Shown here: positions 36,650 to 45,531 of the stretch, piece after piece
Position numbering within the stretch: the first letter of the stretch is position 1
Layout of the letters: each line of letters starts with the position of its first letter
Source: Collimonas sp. OK607
Lineage (GTDB): Bacteria; Pseudomonadota; Gammaproteobacteria; Burkholderiales; Burkholderiaceae_D
DNA: 64,000 bases
Assembly (NCBI RefSeq): GCF_900111995.1
Contig: NZ_FOKF01000018.1
Location: 1-64,000, forward strand
Direction: 5' to 3'
Translations under genes and position numbers: made by a program
The notes under the pieces: generated by a model
Database searches by the model: none
What the model saw: only the letters and a program-made list of their open reading frames with translations
Told to the model about the DNA's origin: nothing

Positions 36650-37243
36650 ATGAAATTCTCAAAATCCCTGTACTTGGGCAGATTCCTGTCCTGCTGGTTC
36701 CTGCTGTTTATCCTGGCGGCTTGCCAAAGCATGCCGTCAACGCCTGGTGTCCAGTGCGGTCCCTCTGCTGCGGACGCCGGGCAGGTCGATCAGCTGCTGA
36801 CGCTGATAGATCAACGCCTGGCAGTTGCGCTGATGGTGGCCAAAGCGAAATGGAACTCCGGTGGCGCCATCAGCGATCCGCCACGTGAGCAACTTATACT
36901 GGACGCTGTCACTGCTCGGGCTGAAGGCTTGGATGCGGCTTTTGTAAGACGTTTCTTCCAGGCCCAGTTCGAGGCAAGTAAAGCCTTGCAGCTAGGTTTG
37001 CATGCGCAATGGCGTCAGCAAGGTGTGGGCAGTTTTGCCGACGCTCCTGATCTGGGGCGAGATGTGCGGCCGGTGCTGGACAAGCTGACGCCGCAATTGA
37101 TCGCCGCGCTAAGCAAGATTCAACCTTTGTTGGCCCAGCCTGGCATGCCTGCCTATATTGTCATGCGCGCACAGGTTCTGGTACGCGGCGACCTGGACGG
37201 CTTGCCGCGCCGCGTGGCGCTTCAGGGATGGATGGAGAATTAA
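36650..37243 (+). CDS. secreted chorismate mutase, AroQ-gamma type
   Basis: A 197-residue all-helical mutase converting chorismate to prephenate. The N-terminal 24 residues are hydrophobic and end in LAAC, a lipobox-like site, so the protein is exported and perhaps lipid-anchored. Catalytic-type residues appear in order: Arg in LIDQRLAVA, Lys in AKAKWN, Arg in SDPPREQLIL and the FFQAQFEASK helix with Gln/Glu. The length suits the gamma class of periplasmic mutases. Why an aromatic-pathway enzyme is exported is unknown; relatives occur in pathogens and plant-associated bacteria. It diverges from the Gcr-family gene. Confidence 0.88.
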   Translation: MKFSKSLYLGRFLSCWFLLFILAACQSMPSTPGVQCGPSAADAGQVDQLLTLIDQRLAVALMVAKAKWNSGGAISDPPREQLILDAVTARAEGLDAAFVRRFFQAQFEASKALQLGLHAQWRQQGVGSFADAPDLGRDVRPVLDKLTPQLIAALSKIQPLLAQPGMPAYIVMRAQVLVRGDLDGLPRRVALQGWMEN

Positions 37244-37268
37244 GGATCGAGAATTAACTCGGACCTGA

Positions 37269-38372
37269 TCAAGGTTTGTTGTACCTGGTCGCATGACGCA
37301 TGTGCTGTTTATAATTGGCGTGCGGTTTGCCAAAGGCTTCCAGTCCGCGCTGATAGCCATATTGCCATTGCGCTTCGACGTGCTCCACATAACTTTCATA
37401 GCGCGTTGGCATGAGCAGGCGCAAGCGATTTTTCGGCCAGGATAGTTTTTGCTGCATGCCGCTCTTGTGGAATATACTTTCCACATCCGAAGAATCGATC
37501 CAGACGTCGGCATGCTGGCGGTGGACATGGCGCAATCGCTGGTTGCCGTCGACGCCCAGTACCGCGCGCCAGGCAGGGATGGCGGTTGCCTGGTTAAACG
37601 GCGCTTTCAGTTCCATCACTACGCGTTGCGCCAGTTTATTTGCCAGCTCGATAGGGAACAGATCGACCACGCCGCCGGTGTAATGGCTGGCCTGATGCGA
37701 GTGGCAGCGAAAATAGAACATATCTGAAATGGAAATCCGCACAGCATCGCCGATAGGCATATGCACGTCTGTCAGCAATTGCGGCGCGATCGCATTGTCG
37801 CCCCACAGCGGCTCGCTCATGGGGGATCGCATGCCGTCAAGTAGTGCCGCTGTGCGCGGATTGCAAAATACGGTCTCGGCAAATAATTTGCGGCCGGCCC
37901 GGCGTTGTCCGATCTCCGCTTTCGAAAACAATATTCTTCCGCCGATAATCGCCACCGCGACCGGATCGATTGATTGCGGCTGGAGTGGCGGCAAGGGCAA
38001 CTCTGCCGGGATATCGAAAAAATAGTCGCTGAACAGATCTGGAATCCTGGTTGCGCGCTTTACCGTAAGACGGCGTTTGACCGCATGGATAAAGGAGCGG
38101 CCGATGGCCGCCTTAGGCGTTGATTGCAAGCCGCAGAGGAATTGATACATCGCCGGGGAGCTGATCCACGCTTTGCGCTGCGCATCGTCCGGCAACGCCT
38201 GGATCACGGCGGCAGCGATGGAGCCGCCACAACTGGCTAGCAGCAAATCAGGTTTGTTATGAGTCTCGACTGCTGCCGCGTACATGCCTAGATAATAGCC
38301 AAAGCGAAAACCACCGCCTGCCATCACCATGCAACATTGATATTTTCCGGTTCGGGTTTCGGTTTGCGTCAT
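37269..38372 (-). CDS. patatin-like phospholipase family protein with an incomplete catalytic dyad
   Basis: A 367-residue protein with the patatin N-terminal layout: a Gly-rich oxyanion segment MAGGGFRFGYYLGMY (about 17-31) and the nucleophile region LLASCGGSIAAA, where Ser47 fits the Ser of GxSxG but the first Gly is Leu45. The second catalytic element, normally DGG or DGA, reads YTGGVVDLFPIELA, so the Asp is Thr232 (codon ACC). It may therefore be inactive as a lipase, or use another acid. No signal peptide is visible. Its 3' end converges on the chorismate mutase gene. Confidence 0.8.
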   Translation of the reverse strand: MTQTETRTGKYQCCMVMAGGGFRFGYYLGMYAAAVETHNKPDLLLASCGGSIAAAVIQALPDDAQRKAWISSPAMYQFLCGLQSTPKAAIGRSFIHAVKRRLTVKRATRIPDLFSDYFFDIPAELPLPPLQPQSIDPVAVAIIGGRILFSKAEIGQRRAGRKLFAETVFCNPRTAALLDGMRSPMSEPLWGDNAIAPQLLTDVHMPIGDAVRISISDMFYFRCHSHQASHYTGGVVDLFPIELANKLAQRVVMELKAPFNQATAIPAWRAVLGVDGNQRLRHVHRQHADVWIDSSDVESIFHKSGMQQKLSWPKNRLRLLMPTRYESYVEHVEAQWQYGYQRGLEAFGKPHANYKQHMRHATRYNKP

Positions 38373-38388
38373 GGGCCGGGATTATGCA

Positions 38389-39021
38389 CTAGCAATGCGC
38401 CCAGAACCTTCTGGTTTGCAGATCGTCGCGCTCGTGTTGCATGCGGTCGCGGATATGCGGCGGCTGCCGGCGGTGGCCCATGGCGTTAAGCCATTCGACG
38501 CGTCGTCCAAGTGCCAGGCAATCGACACCGGCCTCGGTGGTGATGGTGCCTATGGCCGGTTCGATAATGGCAGCTGACGGTGCAGCCTGCGTTAGCTGTG
38601 GCGGCGGTTGGCGTAGCGTGCGTTCGATCGTTGCCTGGTCGACGCCGGGGATGATGGCGTTATCTGTAATCTGTACAGGTTTGGCTTTACTGCCTTGAGG
38701 ACAACCCTTGTCGGTATAGACGATCTTGCCGTCGATGGTGCATTTGGCAATGACGCCGACGTTCTCCAGCAATGGTCGGTTAGAGGTTGTCGAGGTTGTC
38801 GATGACGCTGGTGGTGGTGGGGCGCCCGCTGCCAATGTCGCGGCGACAGGCGTAGATGGTGCAGGATTTGTCGCGAACGGTGCCGCGCCAGCGGTTTTTG
38901 CCTGGCGCTCAGGATTCTTGCTGCTGCCGGTATTGAGTGAATGGTCGATAGCATACAGAACGCCGCTGGCAAGCGCGATGGCCAGGAAAAACGCGCCAAA
39001 AATCCGGATTGCAGGATGCAT
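38389..39021 (-). CDS. DUF4124 domain protein
   Basis: A 210-residue protein with one N-terminal membrane anchor (about 6-26), a long Ala/Pro/Thr/Ser-rich, probably disordered linker (about 30-85) and a DUF4124 segment (KCTIDGKIVYTDKGCPQG) with its paired Cys. The domain is common in periplasmic proteins of betaproteobacteria and has no assigned activity. The C-terminal 60 residues contain DCLALGRRVEWLNAMGHRR, followed by more Arg-rich sequence and a final Cys. The start is uncertain (ATG 39021, or TTG 39033). It lies 16 bp upstream of the patatin-like gene on the same strand. Confidence 0.75.
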   Translation of the reverse strand: MHPAIRIFGAFFLAIALASGVLYAIDHSLNTGSSKNPERQAKTAGAAPFATNPAPSTPVAATLAAGAPPPPASSTTSTTSNRPLLENVGVIAKCTIDGKIVYTDKGCPQGSKAKPVQITDNAIIPGVDQATIERTLRQPPPQLTQAAPSAAIIEPAIGTITTEAGVDCLALGRRVEWLNAMGHRRQPPHIRDRMQHERDDLQTRRFWAHC

Positions 39022-39114
39022 AGGTTTATTCAAGGGGTAATACCGTCAATCGGCCGCCATGGCTGGCTTGCCAGAGGCAAGGGGAGGGGCGCATGGCGGC
39101 TTCGCAAGTGCAGG

Positions 39115-39558
39115 TCAGGGCAGCAGCTGGCCGCGAATTTCACCGCCAGGATTGGCAGCGCTGTGGACGTTGATATACAGGTTGCCGGCCATGTAGCTGG
39201 CATATTGGGCGTCGGTTAACTTGGCGCCGGCCGGTACCGACCAGGTATTGTCGCCAGTCTTGGTCAAAGGTACCAATACCGGACCGTTCTTACCCATTGC
39301 GGCTTCATGGATGTGCGCCATTTTTCCTTCTATGCCAGTGGTAGTGACGCTGCCGCTAACCGATTTGTCGGCTGTAATCACGATAGTGCCGCTGCCGGTT
39401 GCCGCCGAGCCGGTCGGCGGTACTTCATGGCCTCCGTCGAGGGTAACCTTGCTGGTGTGGCCCGAATTCATCGACATCGTCGAGCATGCTCCAAGCAGCA
39501 AAGCCAGTGCAACAGAAGCGAACAACGATGGCCTTATGTTTTTTAGCAGGGTAGTCAT
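39115..39558 (-). CDS. CHRD domain lipoprotein
   Basis: A 147-residue exported protein. The signal peptide ends in LALLLGAC, a clear lipobox with Cys near 24. The remainder is one CHRD domain: SKVTLDGGHEVPPTGSAATGSG, then MAHIHEAAMGKNGPVLVPL and NLYINVHSAANPGGEIRGQL at the end. CHRD domains occur in chordin and many bacterial surface proteins; their binding role in bacteria is not established, though the His residues suggest metal contact. ATG 39558 has AAGGA upstream. It stands alone, ending about 90 bp from the DUF4124 gene start. Confidence 0.9.
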   Translation of the reverse strand: MTTLLKNIRPSLFASVALALLLGACSTMSMNSGHTSKVTLDGGHEVPPTGSAATGSGTIVITADKSVSGSVTTTGIEGKMAHIHEAAMGKNGPVLVPLTKTGDNTWSVPAGAKLTDAQYASYMAGNLYINVHSAANPGGEIRGQLLP

Positions 39559-39738
39559 TTGTTTTCCTTTGTTCTGGTTATCGGGGGGGCGAAAGCAAAC
39601 ATTAGTGTAGTCCGCTTTCATCCTTGAGGAAATTTTTATGTATTTGCTTGACCTTATAGTAGCTACAGGGTTTTTAATGAGAGCATGCAATCGTAAAAAA
39701 GCGGTACATTATCTACACGCCACACTCCAAGGACAAGC

Positions 39739-40668
39739 ATGAGCGCAGGCCATTCGCACGCCTTACCGACCAGCCAGAACGAGAAATATATCTGGATCGC
39801 ATTAGGACTTACCACGCTCTTCCTGATAGTCGAAGTCATCGGCGGCCTGATCACCGGCAGCCTGGCGCTGATCTCGGATGCGGCGCACATGCTGACCGAT
39901 ACCATGGCCCTGGCAATCGCACTGGTGGCGATCCGCATCGCCAGGAAAGCGCCCGACGCCAAACGCACCTTCGGCTATCATCGTTTTGAAATCCTGGCTG
40001 CCGCGTTCAACGCAGTATTGCTGTTCATGGTGGCGATGTATATTTTGTACGAGGCTTACCAGCGCTTCCGCAGTCCCGCTGAAATCCAGTCGACAGGGAT
40101 GCTTGTCATTGCCGTCTTCGGCCTGATCGTGAACCTGATCAGCATGCGCCTGCTCAGCGGCGGCAAGGATGCCAGCCTGAACGTCAAGGGCGCGTATCTG
40201 GAAGTCTGGAGCGACATGCTGGGTTCGGTCGGCGTGATTATCGGTGCGTTGGTGATCCGCTATACCGGCTGGACATGGGTCGATTCGGTGATCGCCGTAT
40301 TGATCGGATTCTGGGTGTTGCCGCGCACCTGGATATTACTGAAGGAGAGCATCAATATCCTGCTGGAAGGGGTGCCGGAAGGCATGGATATTGAAAAGGT
40401 ACAAGCCGCGCTGCGCGCAGTGCCGGGAATCCTGAGCGTGCATGACTTCCATTTATGGGCGGTCACCAGCGGTAAGGCCAGCCTTACCGCGCATGTGGTG
40501 TACGACCCGGCTTATTCGACAGAGCAATTGCTGCCGGCGCTGAAAGAGATCCTGGCGTCGCAATTCGCGGTGTATCACACCACGCTGCAGTTTGAGATAC
40601 ACCCTTGCGCCCACACGGCGGATGGCTGCAACTACAGCGCGCCGGAAGAGCATCACGTGCATGCCTGA
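39739..40668 (+). CDS. cation diffusion facilitator metal exporter (CzcD/ZitB-like)
   Basis: A 309-residue inner-membrane antiporter exporting Zn2+ or related ions for protons. Six helices are visible. TM2 carries ALISDAAHMLTDTMAL with the Asp-x3-His-x3-Asp pattern, and TM5 carries LEVWSDMLGSVGV, where Glu occupies the position that is His in E. coli ZitB. A cytoplasmic domain from about 215 (MDIEKVQAALRAVPGILSVHDFHLWAVTSGK) is typical. The C-terminus is His/Cys-rich (HPCAHTADGC, EEHHVHA), as is the short N-terminus (SAGHSHA). It stands alone. Confidence 0.93.
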   Translation: MSAGHSHALPTSQNEKYIWIALGLTTLFLIVEVIGGLITGSLALISDAAHMLTDTMALAIALVAIRIARKAPDAKRTFGYHRFEILAAAFNAVLLFMVAMYILYEAYQRFRSPAEIQSTGMLVIAVFGLIVNLISMRLLSGGKDASLNVKGAYLEVWSDMLGSVGVIIGALVIRYTGWTWVDSVIAVLIGFWVLPRTWILLKESINILLEGVPEGMDIEKVQAALRAVPGILSVHDFHLWAVTSGKASLTAHVVYDPAYSTEQLLPALKEILASQFAVYHTTLQFEIHPCAHTADGCNYSAPEEHHVHA

Positions 40669-40713
40669 GGCTGCATCGACCTGAAGACCTGTCCGGATGC
40701 ATGGCTTGCGTGT

Positions 40714-40737
40714 TCCGGATACCGCTCCGGATACCGC
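40714..40737. repeat. 12-bp tandem duplication
   Basis: TCCGGATACCGC occurs twice head-to-tail (40714-40725, 40726-40737), with a partial third match (GGATACCGC) near 40754. It lies in the gap of about 300 bp between the metal exporter and the siderophore receptor. The rest of that gap holds ATTCAA-ATC-TTGAAT (40806-40820) and a Fur-box-like site. Confidence 0.75.
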
Positions 40738-40863
40738 ATCTGTTTTCAACCTAGGATACCGCTCGGCTATCCACCTCCCAATCCCTCAGTTTCCCCCTCG
40801 TATTGATTCAAATCTTGAATGAGATTGCAATCGCGCGCTCATAAAATTTCAAAATATTTAATT

Positions 40864-40882
40864 GATAATCGGAATCATTCTC
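40864..40882 (+). promoter_or_regulatory. Fur-box-like site before the siderophore receptor
   Basis: GATAATCGGAATCATTCTC matches 15 of 19 positions of the classical Fur consensus. It lies 90 bp before the receptor start in an AT-rich stretch, the expected place for iron repression of this uptake gene. Confidence 0.65.
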
Positions 40883-40971
40883 ATTATTATTAATGTTTTA
40901 GAGAAATACCGCCTGCTTTAAACGCCATTCAAACCATAAAAACAATCAATCAATCGACTCAGGGATAACAG

Positions 40972-43158
40972 ATGACAACTCCTAGCGCTGCGATACGCCC
41001 AGCGGCAGATCCGGTTTCACGTACTTCACTTGTTCAACCGTCATTACGGGTGATGAGCATGGCGGTGGCTATGGCGTTATCGGCCGCTGCGCCGCAGTTG
41101 GCGGCCGCCAGCAATGAAGCGGCGTTGCCGGAAGTGGTTGTCACCGGGGGCAGCGATCAGCAAACGCCGACCGAAAAAACCGTCAGCTACACCGTGCGCA
41201 AGAGCAATGCCGCAACCAAGATGGACATGTCGCTGCGCGAAACGCCGCAGTCGGTATCGGTGATCACGCGCGCCAAAATGGATGATTTCCAGCTCGACAA
41301 TGTCGATCAGGTACTGGCCGGCACCACTGGCGTCACTGTCGAAAAAGTCGAAACCAATCGCACCTATTACACGGCGCGCGGCTTCGACATTACCAATTTC
41401 CAGTTCGATGGCGTCGGCGTTCCGCTTACCTTCGGCCTGCAGAATGGCGATCTGGATACCGCCCTGTACGACCGCGTCGAAGTGGTGCGCGGCGCCAACG
41501 GCCTGACTTCCTCCACCGGCAATCCGTCGGCCACCGTGAATTTCGTACGCAAGCGTCCGACTTATGATTTCCAGGCTTCCACCGGCATCAGCTACGGTTC
41601 ATGGAACACGCGTCGCATCGATGCCGATGTTTCCGGTGCGCTCAACGACGCCAAGACCGTAGCGGCGCGCGTAGTGGTGGCGCACGAAGACGGTGATTCC
41701 TACCTGGACCGCTACCAACCCGGCAAGAATATATTCTATGGCGTGATCGAAGCCAACCTGAGCAACGACACGTTGCTGACCGTGGGCTACAGCTATCAAA
41801 AAAATGACGGTAAAGGCGCGATATGGGGCGCCTTGCCGCTGTACTACACTGACGGTTCACCGACCCATTATGGCGTCGGCACCAGCACCTCGGCCAACTG
41901 GTCGTCCTGGAACTCGGAAGAGCAGCGCGCTTTCGCCGAACTGAATCATCGTTTCAGCAACGACTGGCAATGGAAAACCACCCTGAGTTACAACAAATTG
42001 AGTACCGACGGCAAGCTGTTCTATGTCTACGGTACCCCCGACCGGGTCACCGGCGACGGCTTGTTCAGCTATCCGTCGCTCTACAGTTCAGACAACAAGC
42101 AAACCGTCATCGACAGCTATGTCAACGGCAAATATTCGCTGGGCGGACGCCAGCATGACGTGACTATCGGCGCCAGCTGGTCGCGTTCGACGCTGGACGA
42201 CATCTCGCATTACGGACAGGGAATAGGAACTCCGCTGACAGCCACAGGCGCATTCGACGGCGGTTACCCGGAGCCGAGTTTCGATGCCTCGATCGACGGC
42301 AGCGCCTATACCGACAAGCGCAAAACCTTGTACGGCGCCACCCGTCTCAACCTGGCCGACAATCTCAAGCTGCTGCTCGGCGCCAACTATACCGACGCCA
42401 GCACCACCGGTATCGCCTACGGCGTCAACCACCAGACCCGCGCCAGCTCCACCACGCCGTATGCCGGCCTGGTCTACGATTTAAACCGGAATGTATCGGC
42501 CTACGCCAGCTACACCGAGATTTTCAACCCGCAGTAACAGACCGACATTACCGGTGCAACGCTCAAGCCGGTCGAAGGCAAGAGCTATGAGCTGGGCTTG
42601 AAGAGCGAGTTTTTCAATCGCAAGCTGAATGCATCGGCAGCCGTGTTCAGGGTAGAGCAAAGCAATTCGGCGGAACAGGCTGGCTACGTTGGCGCCAAGG
42701 CGTATTACCGCGGTATTGAGGCACATTCGGAAGGACTGGAGCTGGAGCTGTCCGGCGAACTGGCCAAGGGCTTGCAGGGCAGCCTCGGCTACACCGTGAT
42801 GACTATCAAGGACCAGGACGGTAATTCGGTCAAGAATTACGTCCCGAAACAAACCTTGCGGGCGGCGGCGAGCTACCAGGTGCCACAGTTGGAAAAGCTG
42901 AAAGTCGGCGCCAGCCTCAACTGGCAGGGCAATACCAGCCGCACCGATGCGCTCACAGGGACGCAAACGGTCACCACGGTGCAGCATGGCTATGCGCTGC
43001 TCAACCTGATGGCGCGTTACGACATCAGCAAGCAGGTCAGCGTGATTGCCAATCTCAACAACGTCACCAACAAGAAATACATCTCCAGCCTTTACTTCTC
43101 GCAAGGCTATTACGGCGCGCCCGTTAACGGCAGCGTTGCGATTAACTGGAAATACTGA
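40972..43158 (+). pseudogene. TonB-dependent siderophore receptor interrupted by one in-frame stop
   Basis: The gene spans 729 codons. Codons 1-521 encode a signal peptide (cleavage near LAAAS), a TonB-box-like EVVVTG (about 54-59), the plug (RETPQSVSVITRAKMDDFQL through YDRVEVVRGANGL) and about half of the barrel. Codon 522 is TAA at 42535-42537, after YTEIFNPQ. The same frame then continues with homologous barrel sequence (GKSYELGLKSEFF, then SGELAKGLQGSLGYTVM) to a proper C-terminus NGSVAINWKY. A single substitution, for example from TAC or TCA, explains it. The family is FhuE/FpvA-like without the N-terminal signalling domain. Confidence 0.88.
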
Positions 43159-43166
43159 AACCGATC

Positions 43167-44450
43167 ATGACGATACGTCCTTTCATGGTGATCCTGCACC
43201 GCTGGTTCGGACTTGCGGCAGCGGTGTTCCTGTTTATCGCTGGCGCCACCGGCGCCGTCATTTCCTGGGATCACGAACTCGATGCCTGGCTCAACCCGCA
43301 GCTGTTCCATGCCCGCAGCGCCGACCAGCCGGCCGCGGGCAAGACCCTGCCAGGCCTGGAACTGGCAAACCGGGCGGAGGCGCAGGACCCACGCATGCGG
43401 GTAACCTATGTGATGACGGCAAGCGAGCCGGGACATACCAGCACCATGATGGTGGAAGGGCGTATCGATCCTGCCACCAAACAACCTTACGATCTTGGCT
43501 TCAACCAGATAGCGGTCGATCCGGTCAGCGCTGAAATACAAGGCAAGCGTATGTGGGGCGCCATCTCCCTAAGCCGCGAGAACCTCCTGCCATTCTTGTA
43601 CAAGCTGCACTACACCATGCATCTGCCCGAGGTCGGCGGGATTGAACTTGGCACCTGGCTGATGGGCATCATTGGCATCGTCTGGGCGCTCGACTGTTTC
43701 ATCGCCTTATGGCTGTCTTTTCCGAACTGGCGCAGCTGGCGCAAATCGTTCGCGTTCCGGTGGCGCCAGGGTGGTCATAAATTGAATTTCGATTTGCATC
43801 GCTCAGGCGGCGTCTGGCTTTGGATACTGCTGCTGATCCTGGCGGTAACCTCGGTTTCCATGAATCTCTACAACCCGGTCATGCGGCCAATTGTGCAAAC
43901 CTTTTCGACGCTGACGCCGGATCCGTTTGACAGCCGTAAGCCGATCGCGCCGGCGCTCGCCGCCAAGGCCGAACCCGGCGTCAGCCGTGAGCAGGTGGCG
44001 CAACTGGCCCGCGAGGACGGTCAGCGCCGCGGCTGGACGGTGCCGGTCGGCGGCGTGTTCTATTCTTCCGCCTTCGGTTTGTACGGCGTCGGGTTTTTCG
44101 AAGCCGGCAATGACCATGGCGATGTCGGCCTGGGCAACAGCTGGCTGTATTACGACGCTGGCGACGGCCATGCTGCCGGCGCAAAAATCCCCGGTACCGG
44201 CAGCGCTGGCGATATCTTCATGCAGGCGCAGTTTCCCTTGCATTCGGGCCGCATCCTCGGTTTGACCGGGCGCATCCTGATTTCACTGATGGGCGTTGCG
44301 GTGGCGTTGCTGAGTGTTACCGGCGTGATCATCTGGGCTCGCAAACGACGCGCGCGCTTGCTGGCGGCGCGCCAGGCACGCAGGGTGGGCATGCAGCGTC
44401 CACGTAGCACCGCGATAACCGGAATACGGGACCGCGCAGCATCGAAATAG
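43167..44450 (+). CDS. PepSY-associated membrane protein
   Basis: A 427-residue inner-membrane protein of the PepSY-TM family, often paired with siderophore receptors and suspected to act in ferric-siderophore reduction or release. Four membrane segments are visible (about 8-33, 160-185, 214-236, 368-395). The N-terminal WFGLAAAVFLFIAGATGAVISWDHELDAWLNPQLF is the family signature, and periplasmic loops lie between the helices. It starts 8 bp after the end of the interrupted receptor, so it should share its Fur-controlled transcript. The early stop may lower its expression through polarity. Confidence 0.9.
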   Translation: MTIRPFMVILHRWFGLAAAVFLFIAGATGAVISWDHELDAWLNPQLFHARSADQPAAGKTLPGLELANRAEAQDPRMRVTYVMTASEPGHTSTMMVEGRIDPATKQPYDLGFNQIAVDPVSAEIQGKRMWGAISLSRENLLPFLYKLHYTMHLPEVGGIELGTWLMGIIGIVWALDCFIALWLSFPNWRSWRKSFAFRWRQGGHKLNFDLHRSGGVWLWILLLILAVTSVSMNLYNPVMRPIVQTFSTLTPDPFDSRKPIAPALAAKAEPGVSREQVAQLAREDGQRRGWTVPVGGVFYSSAFGLYGVGFFEAGNDHGDVGLGNSWLYYDAGDGHAAGAKIPGTGSAGDIFMQAQFPLHSGRILGLTGRILISLMGVAVALLSVTGVIIWARKRRARLLAARQARRVGMQRPRSTAITGIRDRAASK

Positions 44451-44494
44451 GCATATACATGGCGTGAATTCACGCGCGGGTACAGGTGTCCACC

Positions 44495-45502
44495 CTAGGC
44501 AATCTCGACCCGATTCTTGCCAGTGCGTTTGGCGCGATACAGCGCCTGATCGGCCAATTCGACCAGTTTTTCCTGGGAACTGCCGCGTTGCGGCACCATG
44601 CTGGCACCGCCAACGCTGATGGTGACCCTGGCATCGTTGTTGGAAGATTTATGGGGGACGTTCAGCGCGTGCACCGCCGCGCGCAGGTTGTCGGCCTGAA
44701 TTTCCATATTTTCACGTGACATGGACGGCAGCACCAATATAAATTCCTCACCGCCTATGCGTGCCGCGAGATCGGTCGGGCGCCGTGCAAAATGGCCGAT
44801 ACCTTCTGCCACTTGCTTGAGCGCGGTATCACCGGCCAGGTGGCCGTAGGTGTCGTTATACAGCTTGAAATCATCGACGTCGATCATAAGCAACGATAAT
44901 GTACTTTGCTCGCGTTCCGCACGCCGCCATTCGGCGCTGAAGTATTCGTCGAAATAACGCCGGTTGGCGAGACCGGTCAAACCATCCGAATTGGTCAGGC
45001 GCTGCAGTTCCAGATTGGTTTCCAGCAGCTGCTGCTGGCTTTGCCGCAGCGCGCGATAGGCCTCATCACGTTGCAACAGGTTCACATAAGAGCGTGAGTG
45101 ATAGCGAATCCGCGCCACCAGCTCTATCGTGTCGGGCAGCTTGACCAGATAGTCGTTGGCGCCGGCGGTAAACGCGGCGCTTTTGACCGTCGGATCTTCG
45201 CGGGTGGACAGCACGATGATAGGGACGTTGCGGGTGGCCGGGTTGGCGCGGTACTTGCTCACCAGGGTCAAACCGTCAATGCCTGGCATCACCAGGTCCT
45301 GCAAGATGACTGTGGGGCGGGTTCTCTGGGCGGCTTCGATCGCCTCGTCTGGATGGGCGCAGTAGTGGAAATCGATGTTAACCTGATTCGCCAGTGCGCG
45401 CCTGACGGCTTCACCCACCATGGCCTGGTCATCCACCAGCAGCACCATGACCGGATAATCGTCCGGTGACTGATTGATGTCGAGATTTAATTCTTTAGGC
45501 AT
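44495..45502 (-). CDS. wspR: WspR: response-regulator diguanylate cyclase
   Basis: A 335-residue output protein of the Wsp system that makes cyclic di-GMP when phosphorylated. An N-terminal receiver domain (about 18-140) has the acceptor Asp69 in VILQDLVMPGIDG, and a C-terminal GGDEF domain (about 172-335) has the active motif GGEEF at 250-254. The inhibitory site RPTD lies at 241-244, five residues before it, as expected for product feedback. It is last in the operon, 29 bp after wspF, the same order as in Pseudomonas. Expected effect: surface contact raises c-di-GMP and biofilm formation. Confidence 0.95.
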   Translation of the reverse strand: MPKELNLDINQSPDDYPVMVLLVDDQAMVGEAVRRALANQVNIDFHYCAHPDEAIEAAQRTRPTVILQDLVMPGIDGLTLVSKYRANPATRNVPIIVLSTREDPTVKSAAFTAGANDYLVKLPDTIELVARIRYHSRSYVNLLQRDEAYRALRQSQQQLLETNLELQRLTNSDGLTGLANRRYFDEYFSAEWRRAEREQSTLSLLMIDVDDFKLYNDTYGHLAGDTALKQVAEGIGHFARRPTDLAARIGGEEFILVLPSMSRENMEIQADNLRAAVHALNVPHKSSNNDARVTISVGGASMVPQRGSSQEKLVELADQALYRAKRTGKNRVEIA

Positions 45503-45531
45503 GACTCACTCCGTATCTGTACTGATTATGG

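Noticed and set aside
39739-40668. Glu in place of His in TM5 of the CDF exporter as a sign of altered metal choice
   Set aside because: From memory, LEVWSD is common in CzcD-like proteins of betaproteobacteria, so it is probably a normal subfamily feature and not an anomaly.
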